Assembly: GCA_964655225.1 (NCBI GenBank)
Contig: CAZZMB010000017.1
Span: 1-46,916 of the forward strand
Origin: JAFMKE01 sp964655225
Lineage (GTDB): Bacteria; Bacteroidota; Bacteroidia; Chitinophagales; UBA8649
Reading direction: 5' to 3'
DNA length: 46,916 nt
Below are positions 8,611 to 18,425 of this stretch, one piece after another (position 1 is the stretch's first letter; every line of letters begins with the position of its first letter). Position numbers and translations under genes: made by a program. The notes under the pieces are model-generated. The model saw only the letters and a program-made list of their open reading frames with translations. It searched no databases and had not been told where the DNA came from.

Positions 8611-9954
8611 TTACTGCTTTAAGCGTGGATCCAAAGCATCTGTTAATCCTTCACCCATTAAATTGTAAATAGTAACAGTAATAAAAATCGCAAAACCAGG
8701 AGCTAAAGCTAACCACCAAGCGCTAAAATTCTTACGCGCTAAAGACAACAACTTGCCCCATGTAGCTACTTCGGCTTCGACACCTATTCCTAAGAAAGAT
8801 AGGAAAGACTCAGTTAAAATGGCTCCTGCTACACCAAAGGCAATAGCAATCAATACCGGAGCTAATGAATTAGGTATAGCGTGTCTAAAAATGGTTCTCC
8901 ATTCGCTATATCCTAAACTTTGTGCTGCTTCGATATATTCTAAGTTTCTTACACGCAGTAATTCGCCTCGAGTAAATCGAGCAATTCCTGTCCATGAGGT
9001 TGCCCCAATAATAACCATCACCAGCATAATAGAAGGTTTAGCGATTGCAACTATGGACATAATTAATAATAATCGAGGCACAGAAATTAAAATTTCAATG
9101 GAACGAGAAACAATGATATCGATAGGGACATTGGTATTCGCTTTAAGTTTGAGGGCCTTGTTTAGACCTTTGGCGATTAGCTGACCAATAAAAATGAAAA
9201 CGGTAAAAATGACAATACCTATAAAAATTTGAAATAGCGCGCTAAATAGACTGTTTGCAAACGCTTCACCGATACTATAACTTCTGATTTGAAAGCCGTA
9301 AAAGAAGGCAAAAGGTAAGCTGACAAAAAACAACAAAATGTTTGCCCACGAGGTCTTCAGCTTTTCATCTCCAAAGTACCCTGCCATGGCTCCCATGAAA
9401 ATACCTATAATCGAGGCGATTGACATCGAGACAACACCCACCATCATGGCTATTCGTGTACCATGAATCATACCTGACATCACATCTCGGCCTATCTCAT
9501 CTGTTCCCAGCCAATGCCACCAGCGCTTGCTTTTAACATTCTGATCGTCCAGAGGACTCGCATAATTGGCATTCGCAAAATCCGTTTCACTTTGACCGTA
9601 AGGGATAGGTGCCCAAATGACGTAATCATATTCTGCAGTTTTCCAATCAACTATACTACTTAATTCTTTGGGCCAAGAGCCTCCTAAATCCACTATATAT
9701 TCTCTAAAAACTGGGAAATAGGTGCTTCCCTCATATTTGCACATCAAAGGTTTTTCATTGGCTAAAAAATCCGCAGATAGACCAATGATAACTATTAAAA
9801 TAATAAACCGTAAAGACCAAACTGCCGGTTTATTTTTTCTAAACTGGCGCTTTACAATTGCGCTGTAGCTTTGATCTTCAGCAGCCTTATGAACTGGTTC
9901 AACTTGAGCAGCTGATTCAGTAGATTTTTCAATATTTTCATTGTTAGCACTCAT
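8611..9954 (-). CDS. Peptide ABC transporter permease, OppC/DppC type, with extra insertions
   Basis: It is an inner-membrane channel subunit for uptake of di- or oligopeptides. It has 447 residues, against about 300 for typical OppC. The N-terminal segment (about 47-66) is followed by a long periplasmic insert, then the family hallmark HWLGTDEIGRDVMSG and a membrane domain with the ATPase-docking EAA loop EAAQSLGYSEWRTIFRHAIP. A second insert, two further hydrophobic stretches at about 200-262, splits the usual helix order. The C-terminus GLTDALDPRLKQ is typical. It starts 6 bases after the OppB-type gene. No OppD or OppF ATPase gene lies in the cluster. Confidence 0.9.
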   Translation of the reverse strand: MSANNENIEKSTESAAQVEPVHKAAEDQSYSAIVKRQFRKNKPAVWSLRFIILIVIIGLSADFLANEKPLMCKYEGSTYFPVFREYIVDLGGSWPKELSSIVDWKTAEYDYVIWAPIPYGQSETDFANANYASPLDDQNVKSKRWWHWLGTDEIGRDVMSGMIHGTRIAMMVGVVSMSIASIIGIFMGAMAGYFGDEKLKTSWANILLFFVSLPFAFFYGFQIRSYSIGEAFANSLFSALFQIFIGIVIFTVFIFIGQLIAKGLNKALKLKANTNVPIDIIVSRSIEILISVPRLLLIMSIVAIAKPSIMLVMVIIGATSWTGIARFTRGELLRVRNLEYIEAAQSLGYSEWRTIFRHAIPNSLAPVLIAIAFGVAGAILTESFLSFLGIGVEAEVATWGKLLSLARKNFSAWWLALAPGFAIFITVTIYNLMGEGLTDALDPRLKQ

Positions 9955-9960
9955 ATACCT

Positions 9961-11484
9961 TTACTTCTTTTTAGTAAATGAAATTCGTGGGTCAGCCACT
10001 GAATATAAAATATCTGCTATAAGTATTCCAATCATGGTCAATACTGCAGAGAAGATTAACACTGTAAATAAAACTGGATAGTTTCTTGCGAGTACTGCTT
10101 CGTAACCAACTCTACCCATCCCTGGTATGGAGAAAATCACCTCAATAACAACCGATCCACTAATCATTACTGGAAATAAACTGGCAAACATTGTAATGAC
10201 TGGTATTAAGGAATTTCTAAATGCATGCTTCCAAGTTACCTTATTGTCTGGTAAACCTTTAGCAACTGCTGTTCTTATGTAATCTTGTTTTAGAACAGCA
10301 AGCATACTGCCTCTCATTTGTCTGGTAATATAAGTGAAGGAGCCGTAGGTCATCGCCAATATAGGCAAAATGACGTGCGCACCGCCATCTTTGGCAACTT
10401 CCCAGAAAGTAGCATCATCTGAAAGGTCGTTAGAGAAAAGACCATAGGTTGGAAACCAATCCATGCCATACTCATTGGTGGTTAAATAAACAATGAATAT
10501 TGTTGCTACCCAGAAAACAGGGAGACTGTATAAAATGAAAAGCACAATGGATACTACTCTGTCTAATTTTGAATCTTTTCTTTTGGATAAAAATACACCT
10601 AGCCAAACCGAAAGGGAATAAGCGATTAACACCGAAATAATGTTTAGACTCATGGTGATCGGTAAAGCATCTTTAATAATGGAGGATACGGGTCTTCCAT
10701 CCAGGTAAGATTCCCCAAAATCTCCTCGAATAAAACCACCTTTTAGACTCGGATCTTTAGATTTTGAGAACCAAGGTTTATTGCCAAACAACCAAACATG
10801 GTATTGATTGCCTGTTCCAATCCATTTAATACTAGGAATATTAGTTTTCCATACGGATGGATTAGCTTTAATGGCTAAGTAATTATCTCTCATGGCGGTG
10901 AATGCAGGAATGGAACTTTCGAAATAATTCCTTTCAATAATAGTGTTACTATCCACTCTAAGCTTGCTCATGGTGTTCATGGATTGCTCCATTTTAGATA
11001 AAGTATTTGAAACCTTACCCTCTTCGTAATTATTAAGTAAATTGTTGATTCCTTCTTTCAGAATCTTCAAGTCAGTATAGCTATTGGTATCTCGCTCAAT
11101 ATCATAGAGCGTAACTTCAAATGCTTTGATGGATTCGTAATAAGGTTCTATTCTATCCCAGTTCCCATATTCATTGATGAGTCTAGCAAGATTTTCCCTT
11201 TCTTTTTTACGAAATATCTTGTAGAGGTCTTTAGGTTCTGCTATCGAACCCAATGAAAAATAAAAAGGGGGTAGATCTAAGCCGAGCTTTTTGCTCATAT
11301 CAATGTAGGCTTGCTCTCCAGCTTGTTTCTCCGACATCCCGCCACCTTGAGCACCTTGACCACCTTGAAGCCTTGTTTCGACAGGGTCCCCTGGTGCTGC
11401 CTGGCTAAGCAAAAAGGTTAGCAGAGTAATGATTAAAAGGGTCGGAATAAAATATAATATCCGGGTTAGAATGTATTTAAACAT
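9961..11484 (-). CDS. Peptide ABC transporter permease, OppB/DppB type, with a large periplasmic insert
   Basis: Partner of the OppC-type protein. It has 507 residues; normal members have about 310-340. The first helix (about 9-30) ends in the family motif APGDPV. About 220 residues then intervene, with a helical and coiled-coil-like middle (many Glu/Lys/Leu, about 88-185), before the familiar GDFGESYLDGRPV and the membrane core. The EAA loop is AVAKGLPDNKVTWKHAFRNS and the C-terminus is SVADPRISF. The insert lies on the periplasmic side, where binding proteins dock. It follows the binding-protein gene by 12 bases. The substrate is probably peptides, by family only. Confidence 0.9.
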   Translation of the reverse strand: MFKYILTRILYFIPTLLIITLLTFLLSQAAPGDPVETRLQGGQGAQGGGMSEKQAGEQAYIDMSKKLGLDLPPFYFSLGSIAEPKDLYKIFRKKERENLARLINEYGNWDRIEPYYESIKAFEVTLYDIERDTNSYTDLKILKEGINNLLNNYEEGKVSNTLSKMEQSMNTMSKLRVDSNTIIERNYFESSIPAFTAMRDNYLAIKANPSVWKTNIPSIKWIGTGNQYHVWLFGNKPWFSKSKDPSLKGGFIRGDFGESYLDGRPVSSIIKDALPITMSLNIISVLIAYSLSVWLGVFLSKRKDSKLDRVVSIVLFILYSLPVFWVATIFIVYLTTNEYGMDWFPTYGLFSNDLSDDATFWEVAKDGGAHVILPILAMTYGSFTYITRQMRGSMLAVLKQDYIRTAVAKGLPDNKVTWKHAFRNSLIPVITMFASLFPVMISGSVVIEVIFSIPGMGRVGYEAVLARNYPVLFTVLIFSAVLTMIGILIADILYSVADPRISFTKKK

Positions 11485-11496
11485 AGTTTACTAAAA

Positions 11497-13323
11497 TTAT
11501 TGAGCTGCAGCAGCGCCAAAATTAGGGTTTAACTTAAATTCATTTTCAAAATGACCTGGACGCAGCAGGTATCCATCAGCGTTTTCAAATCTTCCGTGAA
11601 ATGCCATCTTATTTTTTCCTGTAAACATAAAGATGTAGGGTGCTTCTTCATGCAGGATTTCTTGAAACTCTAGATACATAGCGTTTCTCTTTTCCTCATC
11701 CAATTCGTATCGAATCTTATCAATTAATTCATCGGTATAGGTATTTCCAAAGCCGATATAGTTGCTTCCTCCATTGTAGGAATCCGTATGCCATATTTGT
11801 TTAAAGTCCGATAAATCCGGACCCATTACCCAACCCATGGTATTCATTTCAAAATCATGTGATTTCACTTGCTCTAGGAATACAGTCCATTCTTTCTGCA
11901 CAATCTCAATATTTACGCCCACCTTGGCCATATTGTTTTTCAACATTAATGCAATGTTTTCAGCAGATTCACTTCCAGCAACCAATAAAAACTCTATATC
12001 TAGTTCGATGGTTTCGCCATCAATAAATTTTTCTCTTACTCCATTTCCATCTTTATCTAACCATCCCGACTCGTCTAAAAGAACTTTGGACGCATTCAAA
12101 TCATAAGGATATAAGGCAATGTCTTTGTTATAATAAGTTTTATTTGGGTGAACTGGACCTACGGTACGTTCGGCTAAATTATAGTTAATCACTTTATTTA
12201 TGGTCTCATAATCCAGTGCCATTGACAAGGCTTGTCGAACTCTTTTATCTTCCAATTTTGGACTCTTGTTATTTAAACCGATATAGCTATATGAAGGTGC
12301 AATAGGCTCATGAAGATTAAACAAGGCTTTAAAGTCCTCATTTTCTTTGAGGTCTACATAATCCTTGGAAGGAATACCGCCCATTACATCAATGCTTTCA
12401 TCCTTCATCGCGGTAACAGCAGTGGTATTATCGACGATTATTTCGTATACAATTTTATCAGGATAGTTATCAAATCGAGTTTCTTTCCCCACAAATTGCT
12501 CACCCCACCAATTTTCTTTTTTCACCAAGACAACACGCTGTCCTGTGGTCCACTCTTTTAATCGATATGGTCCGCATCCAATAACAAAATCAGGATTTCT
12601 TGAAAACTTTTCACTGTTGAACTGTTCCGCAAAAGTGATGATATTCAAATCACCCGATAAATCAGAAAAATTAGCTGGGTTGCTTAAATCGTATACGCTG
12701 TAATCATCCATTAAACCCTCCGCATCATAAATATGCTTGGGATATAAATAACCCGAACTCACTGATTCAGATAAGATATATTTGTCTTGAGTGAAGACGG
12801 TGAATTTTTTTGGATTATTTGGATCTATTTCCATATCAAAAATAAACTCAAAATACGGACGAAGACTCTCGCAATCCACTTTTGGGTTTTTTACAACTTT
12901 TAGAGCAAACTCATAGTCTGCAGCAGTAACTGGAGTTCCATCATCCCAAGTAGCTTCAGGTCTTATTTCATAGGTTATAGCCAAACCCTTAATACTTTCA
13001 CCAAAAGCTTCCGTTTCGATTTCTTCTATGGAAGGCCTTCCTGTTGCTACAACATGTGTTAGTTCCAGTGTTGAAGGATCTGATTCTAGGAGATTATAAA
13101 ATAAAAAACGTTCAACTAAGCTCGCATTTGCACTTGTTGAAATTATCGGATTTATTTTATCTAAATCTGAACTCAAATGAACATATACTTCATTTTTCCC
13201 TGCTTTTTTACTGATCACTACACCATCATTTTTCCCTCCGTCGGAATTACTCGTGCAGCTGGTAAAAAATGCCGCTAAAGGAACAAGCATCATTAATTTG
13301 AATAAGTTTTTAGAGTTTATCAT
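11497..13323 (-). CDS. Peptide ABC transporter substrate-binding lipoprotein, family 5 (OppA/DppA type), copy 1
   Basis: It has 608 residues with a lipoprotein signal (lipobox FTSC, Cys23) and then a full-length SBP_bac_5 domain. Diagnostic stretches are the WDDGTPVTAADYEFAL helix near the N-terminus, GCGPYRLKEWTTGQRVVL in the middle, and a RVRQALSMALDYETI helix. It should be anchored in the periplasm and present peptides to the OppB/OppC pair encoded just downstream. It is clearly paralogous to the next gene upstream (13428-15224). Between the two genes is a 104-base gap with no clear terminator; the pair could be one transcript or this gene could have its own promoter. Confidence 0.92.
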   Translation of the reverse strand: MINSKNLFKLMMLVPLAAFFTSCTSNSDGGKNDGVVISKKAGKNEVYVHLSSDLDKINPIISTSANASLVERFLFYNLLESDPSTLELTHVVATGRPSIEEIETEAFGESIKGLAITYEIRPEATWDDGTPVTAADYEFALKVVKNPKVDCESLRPYFEFIFDMEIDPNNPKKFTVFTQDKYILSESVSSGYLYPKHIYDAEGLMDDYSVYDLSNPANFSDLSGDLNIITFAEQFNSEKFSRNPDFVIGCGPYRLKEWTTGQRVVLVKKENWWGEQFVGKETRFDNYPDKIVYEIIVDNTTAVTAMKDESIDVMGGIPSKDYVDLKENEDFKALFNLHEPIAPSYSYIGLNNKSPKLEDKRVRQALSMALDYETINKVINYNLAERTVGPVHPNKTYYNKDIALYPYDLNASKVLLDESGWLDKDGNGVREKFIDGETIELDIEFLLVAGSESAENIALMLKNNMAKVGVNIEIVQKEWTVFLEQVKSHDFEMNTMGWVMGPDLSDFKQIWHTDSYNGGSNYIGFGNTYTDELIDKIRYELDEEKRNAMYLEFQEILHEEAPYIFMFTGKNKMAFHGRFENADGYLLRPGHFENEFKLNPNFGAAAAQ

Positions 13324-13427
13324 TATTGAGGTTTTATTTTGTTAATTGGTAAGTTGCGCTAAAATAGCAAAATTTCAGTTAATCAAAGGAAGTTCGATTA
13401 ATTAAAACATAGGCTTTGCGCACAGAA

Positions 13428-15224
13428 TTATTGTTGGGCTCCTTGATAACTTTTAAGTATTAATTCTCTTTCCTCATAGCCAGGACGTGCTATATAGGGT
13501 TGAGCATTTCCAAAACGTTTACTTATTGTAAGTAAATTGTCTGGGGTATACAAGAGGATATACGGTACTTCTTCATGAACGATTGCTTGAAGCTCCTTGA
13601 ACATTTTGGTCCGCTTTTCATCATTCATTTCCTTTCTCAAATTATCGATAAGTACGTCCGTATAGGCATCGCCGAAACCGGTATAATTGCTTCCTCCATT
13701 GTAGGCATCGGTATGGAAAAGTTGTTTGGGGTCATCCAGAACTGCCTCCTGGACCCACCCCAGGACATACATGTCGAATTCATGGTTGGTGCATTCATCC
13801 AAATAAACCGTCCATTCTTTTACTTGAATTTCTATATCGATACCTACTTTTTTAGCATTCTCTTTTAGAAATAAGCATATTTTTTCGCGGCTGTCATTTC
13901 CTGAATTAAATTTTATGCTCAATCGAAGAGGTGTTTTAACTCCATCAATTTCTTTATCTAATACACCATCTTGATTAGAATCAATCCAACCTGCGCTAGC
14001 CAGTAATTTTTTGGCGATATTGAGGTTAAATTCATAAGGTTTGAGCGCGCTGTTGTAATGGGGTTTGCTTGGATGAACAAAACTTCCGATCGGTTTTGCA
14101 TAACCGTACATAATAATCTCGATGATTTGAGGAACATTTATGCAATGGGCAAGCGCTTGTCTTACTTCTTTTTCTTTCAAAATCGGATGCCTCATATTTA
14201 AGCCTATATAGGTGTAGGATAAAAAATCAGTATTAAACATAAAGAACTTGCTATTGAATGCTTTATCCTTACTAAGCTCCTTAAAATTATAAGGAGAAAC
14301 ACCACGCATGATATCTATTTGTTCATCTTTTGTCGCCGTAACGGCAGTCACCTTATCATTGATAATTTCATAAATTATTTTTTCCGGATGATTATCGAAA
14401 CTCTGCGTTCCTGCCAAGGCATTACCCCACCAATTTTCTTTCTTTTTCAAGACAACTCGCTGTCCAGTGGTCCATTCTTCTAGGCTATATGGGCCGCAGC
14501 CAACTACAAATCCTGGTTCTCGTTGAAACTTTTCTCCGTTAAACGATTCAGCAAATGTAATTAGATCAAGATCTCCTCTTATTTGTTCAATTTCATCTTT
14601 ATCACTTAACTGTTTTAAGCTGAATTTTCGCATAAGTTGCTCGGGATCGTATATGTATTCTGGAATAATATAATTAACTCCTCCACTGGAAAACTCTGCA
14701 GAATAATGCAGTTCATTGGTCAAAAAAGAAAACTTTTTTGGATTTTCCTCATCAATAAGTATATCCGCTACAAAATCAATGTAAGGTCTTTGATGCTCGG
14801 CATCTACGTGTGGATTTTTCGTGGTCTTGAAACTAAAATCAACATCATATGCGGTAACTGGGGTGCCATTATCCCAAGTTGCTTCCTTTCGAATTTCGTA
14901 ATCAATTTTTAGCTTGTATGGACCTTCTGTCAATTCGCTGATTTTGGGTCTTTCTTTTGCTAGCCAAGGAATAACCTCCAGTTTTTCTTTATCAATATCC
15001 AGTAAGTACATAAACATACAATGTTCAATGTATGAGCTACCCGCGCCTTGAGAAGTTAATGGGTTTAGTTTATCAGGATCACTCAATTCATGAACGAGAA
15101 GTTCTTTGGATTTTTTTTCGCCTTCATACGGAAGATCAGCTAAATTTACATCTGTGTAGGCAACATCATTGGTGTTGCAAGCGAACAGGAAAAGTAAGTT
15201 TAATGCGAATAGGCTATTTTTCAT
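13428..15224 (-). CDS. Peptide ABC transporter substrate-binding lipoprotein, family 5, copy 2
   Basis: It has 598 residues. The lipoprotein signal is short, with the lipobox LFAC at Cys16. The domain matches copy 1 along its length: WDNGTPVTAYDVDFSF, GCGPYSLEEWTTGQRVVL, KEVRQALAHCINVPQIIE and HTDAYNGGSNYTGFGDAYTD all have counterparts there. The binding lobes between these anchors are much less alike, so the two copies probably differ in ligand preference while sharing one permease. TAAAATTTG at 15240-15232 on the coding strand is a possible -7 box with a three-base spacer, only 7 bases before the ATG. Confidence 0.92.
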   Translation of the reverse strand: MKNSLFALNLLFLFACNTNDVAYTDVNLADLPYEGEKKSKELLVHELSDPDKLNPLTSQGAGSSYIEHCMFMYLLDIDKEKLEVIPWLAKERPKISELTEGPYKLKIDYEIRKEATWDNGTPVTAYDVDFSFKTTKNPHVDAEHQRPYIDFVADILIDEENPKKFSFLTNELHYSAEFSSGGVNYIIPEYIYDPEQLMRKFSLKQLSDKDEIEQIRGDLDLITFAESFNGEKFQREPGFVVGCGPYSLEEWTTGQRVVLKKKENWWGNALAGTQSFDNHPEKIIYEIINDKVTAVTATKDEQIDIMRGVSPYNFKELSKDKAFNSKFFMFNTDFLSYTYIGLNMRHPILKEKEVRQALAHCINVPQIIEIIMYGYAKPIGSFVHPSKPHYNSALKPYEFNLNIAKKLLASAGWIDSNQDGVLDKEIDGVKTPLRLSIKFNSGNDSREKICLFLKENAKKVGIDIEIQVKEWTVYLDECTNHEFDMYVLGWVQEAVLDDPKQLFHTDAYNGGSNYTGFGDAYTDVLIDNLRKEMNDEKRTKMFKELQAIVHEEVPYILLYTPDNLLTISKRFGNAQPYIARPGYEERELILKSYQGAQQ

Positions 15225-15299
15225 AGATGAACAAATTTTAAAGTATTTAGCTTATAAAGGTAAGGTGAACTTACCATACTCATCAATAATTTTAACAAC

Positions 15300-16190
15300 A
15301 TGAATAAAGTACTGATAACAGGAGGAAGCGGGCTGCTTGGGACAAGAATCACCGAAATACTATTGGAGAAAGGAATAGAAGTGGCTCATTTGTCCACTCG
15401 TAAAAGTTATAAAAGGAAAGGAGTTGGAGTGTTTTATTGGGATCCTAGCATGCAAGTGATGGATGCTAAGGCTTTTGAGGGTGTTACTAGCGTTCTTCAT
15501 TTGGCTGGAGCAGGAGTTGCAGATAAAAGATGGACTAAAACAAGGAAGAAAGAAATTTTGGATAGCCGCGTTGAATCTTCCTTACTGCTTATGAATTTTT
15601 TAAATCAACAAGATCATCAGGTAAGCCAGTTTATTGGTGCATCAGCAATAGGCTATTATGGAAAACAAGCCGGAATATTGTCTGAGGATAAAGCGGCGGG
15701 AGATGATTTTCTTGCTGCGGTATGTAAGTTATGGGAGGAGAGCTATGTGATTAATGATAAAGTCATCAAAAAGCTTATTTTCCGAATTGGTATTGTACTT
15801 GCAAAAGATGGAGGAGCACTGCCAGAAATGACAAAGACTTTACCTTTTTTTATAGGTATTTTAGGCAATGGAAAACAAGTTTATTCTTGGATACATGTTG
15901 ATGATTTGGCAAATATGTTCATTTTTGCAATTGAAAATAAGCACCTATCCGGGGTGTACAATGCTGTTGCACCAAAACCAGTTACTCAAGCAAAGCTGGC
16001 AAAAGAAATCGCTGATGTTCGAAACACAATAGTCCTCCCTGCCCCAAAAATTGGACTTAAACTAGCTCTTGGTGAAATGAGTGATGTTTTGTTTTTAAGT
16101 CAAAATTGTAGTGCAAATAAAATCTTAGAAAAGGGCTTTACTTTTAAGTTTGAAGAAATGCAAGATGCAATACGGGATTTGATGCAGTGA
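15300..16190 (+). CDS. TIGR01777-family NAD(P)-dependent sugar epimerase-like protein (YfcH/SDR39U1)
   Basis: It has 296 residues, the normal length for this extended short-chain dehydrogenase group. The dinucleotide-binding motif is ITGGSGLLGTRI at 6-17. The group signature HLAGAGVADKRWT is at about 66-78 and IGASAIGYYG at about 112-121, the latter carrying the Tyr of the active site. The final third has the usual YNAVAPKPVTQ element. The physiological substrate of the family is not established; E. coli YfcH has no firm role. It is transcribed divergently from the peptide-binding lipoprotein gene. TAATTTTA at 15287-15294, a near match to the -7 box, lies 5 bases before the start. Confidence 0.9.
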   Translation: MNKVLITGGSGLLGTRITEILLEKGIEVAHLSTRKSYKRKGVGVFYWDPSMQVMDAKAFEGVTSVLHLAGAGVADKRWTKTRKKEILDSRVESSLLLMNFLNQQDHQVSQFIGASAIGYYGKQAGILSEDKAAGDDFLAAVCKLWEESYVINDKVIKKLIFRIGIVLAKDGGALPEMTKTLPFFIGILGNGKQVYSWIHVDDLANMFIFAIENKHLSGVYNAVAPKPVTQAKLAKEIADVRNTIVLPAPKIGLKLALGEMSDVLFLSQNCSANKILEKGFTFKFEEMQDAIRDLMQ

Positions 16191-16222
16191 AATGCATGCA
16201 ATGTTAGTTGATTTCGCAGCTT

Positions 16223-17716
16223 TTATAAAGCGTAAATTTCTGAATATTTTCTCAGTGCATAATCCATGAAATAGTCGAATTTAAGCGTTTCACCCGTCGC
16301 ATTTTTGCACAATTCTTGTGAGGTATAAAAACGCCCATGTTGATGGATGTTCGTTCTCAACCAAGTCAAGATGTTACTAAATTCTCCAGTTCTTATTTCT
16401 TGAAACATATCGGGGATGTCCTTTACCATTTTTGCTTCAAACTGTGCAGCATAAAAACTACCCAATGAATAAGTGGGGAAGTAGCCAAACCCACCATGAC
16501 TCCAGTGGACATCCTGAAGAACTCCTTGATTATCAGAAGGAACAATAATGTTTAAATATTTTGAGTAAGCCTCATTCCAAGCATCCTTTACATCAGAAAC
16601 AGCCAAACTTCCTTCAATTATCTGCTTCTCAATTTCATAGCGAATCATAATGTGAAAATGATAGGTGAGTTCATCGGCATCCGTCCGAATTAAAGAGGGT
16701 TTTACAATATTGGCCGCTCTGTAAAAATTGTCGCTGGTAATTCCTTCAAACTGATTTGGGAATTTAGCTTTTACGGCGGGATAGTTAAATTCCCAAAACG
16801 CCTTACTCCGTCCGATATTATTTTCATAAAACCTGGATTGACTCTCATGCATGCCCAGCGAAACAGCTTCACCACAAGGCATCCCATAATGATCTGCACT
16901 TAATCCTTGCTCATATAAAGCATGGCCACATTCGTGGATGCAACTCCAAAGCATGTCATAGAAGTTTTTTTCATTTACTCGGGTAGTCACGCGCACATCC
17001 AAGGGGCTAAAAGTAGTCGAGAATGGATGCTCAGCTAAATCTTGACGACCAGCTTCTAAATCATAGCCCAATTGCTCTAAAATGCTCATTCCAAAATCCC
17101 ATTGCTTATCTTTCCCAAAGTGCTTATACATAAAAGCATCTTCCACTTGAGGACTCTTCGCAATTTGGGTGAGTAGCGGACTGAGTTTAGTCTTCACCTC
17201 ATTAAAAAGGGTGTCAATTTCTTGAACCGTGGCTTTCGGCTCATAATCATCCATCAGCGCATTGTAAATATGATTCTTGTATCCATATATCTCCGCTTTT
17301 TCTTGCTGAATTTTCACCATTTCGCTCAAAGCGTGTTCAAATAGCTTGAAGTCGTTTGCTTTTCGCGCGGCAATCCAGGCATGGAAAGCTTTAGAAGTTG
17401 CCTTAGATAATCCAATAACAAAGTCGCTTGGCAGTTTCTTAGCTTTGACCATATCTTGCTTAAGTAGTTGTATATTTTTGGATTCAACTGGGCTTAATGA
17501 GGGCTCATCTAACAACTCGTTGATACAAGTTTCATAAGCCGTTGATGTTGCGGTTTCATGAGCTATGCCACTTAGAGTTGCAATCTGCTGTGCCCTAAAT
17601 CCCTGGCCTTTCGGAGGCATGTAGGTTTCTTGATCCCAATTTAAAATAGCAATTGCGTTTTTAATGTCAGCAATCTTGTTGGTAAACTTTAGTAATTTTT
17701 TATAGTTTGAGTGCAT
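16223..17716 (-). CDS. Metallocarboxypeptidase, peptidase family M32 (Taq type)
   Basis: It is a zinc carboxypeptidase that removes C-terminal residues from peptides, predicted cytoplasmic. From ATG 17716 it has 497 residues, the usual family length. It shows the metal site HECGH at 261-265 with the third ligand Glu291 in HESQSR, plus the family motifs HPFSTTFSPLDVRVTTR (230-246) and a Trp/Asp-rich N-terminus (LNWDQETYMP). A longer reading from 17827 would add 37 residues without family resemblance and overlap the upstream membrane-protein gene, so I reject it. It might help digest peptides imported by the Opp system nearby, but that is only contextual. Confidence 0.93.
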   Translation of the reverse strand: MHSNYKKLLKFTNKIADIKNAIAILNWDQETYMPPKGQGFRAQQIATLSGIAHETATSTAYETCINELLDEPSLSPVESKNIQLLKQDMVKAKKLPSDFVIGLSKATSKAFHAWIAARKANDFKLFEHALSEMVKIQQEKAEIYGYKNHIYNALMDDYEPKATVQEIDTLFNEVKTKLSPLLTQIAKSPQVEDAFMYKHFGKDKQWDFGMSILEQLGYDLEAGRQDLAEHPFSTTFSPLDVRVTTRVNEKNFYDMLWSCIHECGHALYEQGLSADHYGMPCGEAVSLGMHESQSRFYENNIGRSKAFWEFNYPAVKAKFPNQFEGITSDNFYRAANIVKPSLIRTDADELTYHFHIMIRYEIEKQIIEGSLAVSDVKDAWNEAYSKYLNIIVPSDNQGVLQDVHWSHGGFGYFPTYSLGSFYAAQFEAKMVKDIPDMFQEIRTGEFSNILTWLRTNIHQHGRFYTSQELCKNATGETLKFDYFMDYALRKYSEIYAL

Positions 17717-17783
17717 TGAGTATATTTGATCAAGTTTAAAAATTTTAAATAGTAAATTTATATCTTTTAAAAGTGAATCTTGT

Positions 17784-18422
17784 TTAGAGTACACTTCCCC
17801 ATACCTGAAAAGCAAAAAACTGCCCAAAGAAACCGATTAGGAAGCCAATCATTAGCCCGTTTTTATTGACTAAATTCAAGCTTAGGCGTGCACTTGCTAA
17901 TAAGCCTACTAGGATTATCGCGGCAATCAATACGAATACGAGATTGTATTGACTTGTCCGCATAATATTTATAATCAAACTGATCAATCCGCCCATACCT
18001 ACGAGGTGCCAAGAGGTATTTGCTACGAAATTGAGCGGAAATAAGATAAATAGGGAAAATATACATCCCAAAGTCATTAAACCCAATGGAAAATAACTCG
18101 AGGTGCGATATAGCCCTTCCTCCTTGAAAAGAAAGTATGCCCATAACCAAAAAGTAGCTAAGGCGATCAATGGAATAAATCGTTCCTTGCCATCACTCAT
18201 ATCGAAGGAAGAAACAACATCCAATTTCCACATTAACATAAACGAAAACAATGGAAAAAAAACAGTTAATGCACCATAGTACATCAGCCTAACTTCATTA
18301 TGGATGATAGAAGTATCGGTAAATTGTTGCGGATGCGCATAAATAACCAACATAGCCATGTATAAGGGCATTAAAATGGGATGAAGTATGTAGGATATTA
18401 ACTTGGCTAGCTTAGTATGCAT
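17784..18422 (-). CDS. Conserved Bacteroidota membrane protein, weakly PAP2-like
   Basis: It has 212 residues and about six membrane helices. The N-terminus ISYILHPILMPLYMAML and the motif SWHLVGMGGLISL in the second half recall the membrane proteins often annotated as PAP2-related in flavobacteria. The phosphatase motifs of true PAP2 enzymes (KX6RP and SRXXXXXHXXXD) are not visible, so enzymatic function is doubtful. It starts 3 bases after the rpoN stop, so it is probably co-transcribed with rpoN. Confidence 0.6.
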   Translation of the reverse strand: MHTKLAKLISYILHPILMPLYMAMLVIYAHPQQFTDTSIIHNEVRLMYYGALTVFFPLFSFMLMWKLDVVSSFDMSDGKERFIPLIALATFWLWAYFLFKEEGLYRTSSYFPLGLMTLGCIFSLFILFPLNFVANTSWHLVGMGGLISLIINIMRTSQYNLVFVLIAAIILVGLLASARLSLNLVNKNGLMIGFLIGFFGQFFAFQVWGSVL

Positions 18423-18425
18423 ATT

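Noticed and set aside
12310..12561. Open frame opposite the peptide-binding lipoprotein
   Set aside because: It is entirely within a conserved gene on the other strand and has no recognisable domain.
16193..16200. TGCATGCA palindrome
   Set aside because: It is eight bases long, occurs once, and has no flanking structure; probably chance.
17717..17827. An N-terminal extension of 37 residues for the M32 carboxypeptidase
   Set aside because: It overlaps the upstream membrane-protein gene and has no family resemblance; ATG 17716 gives the usual length.
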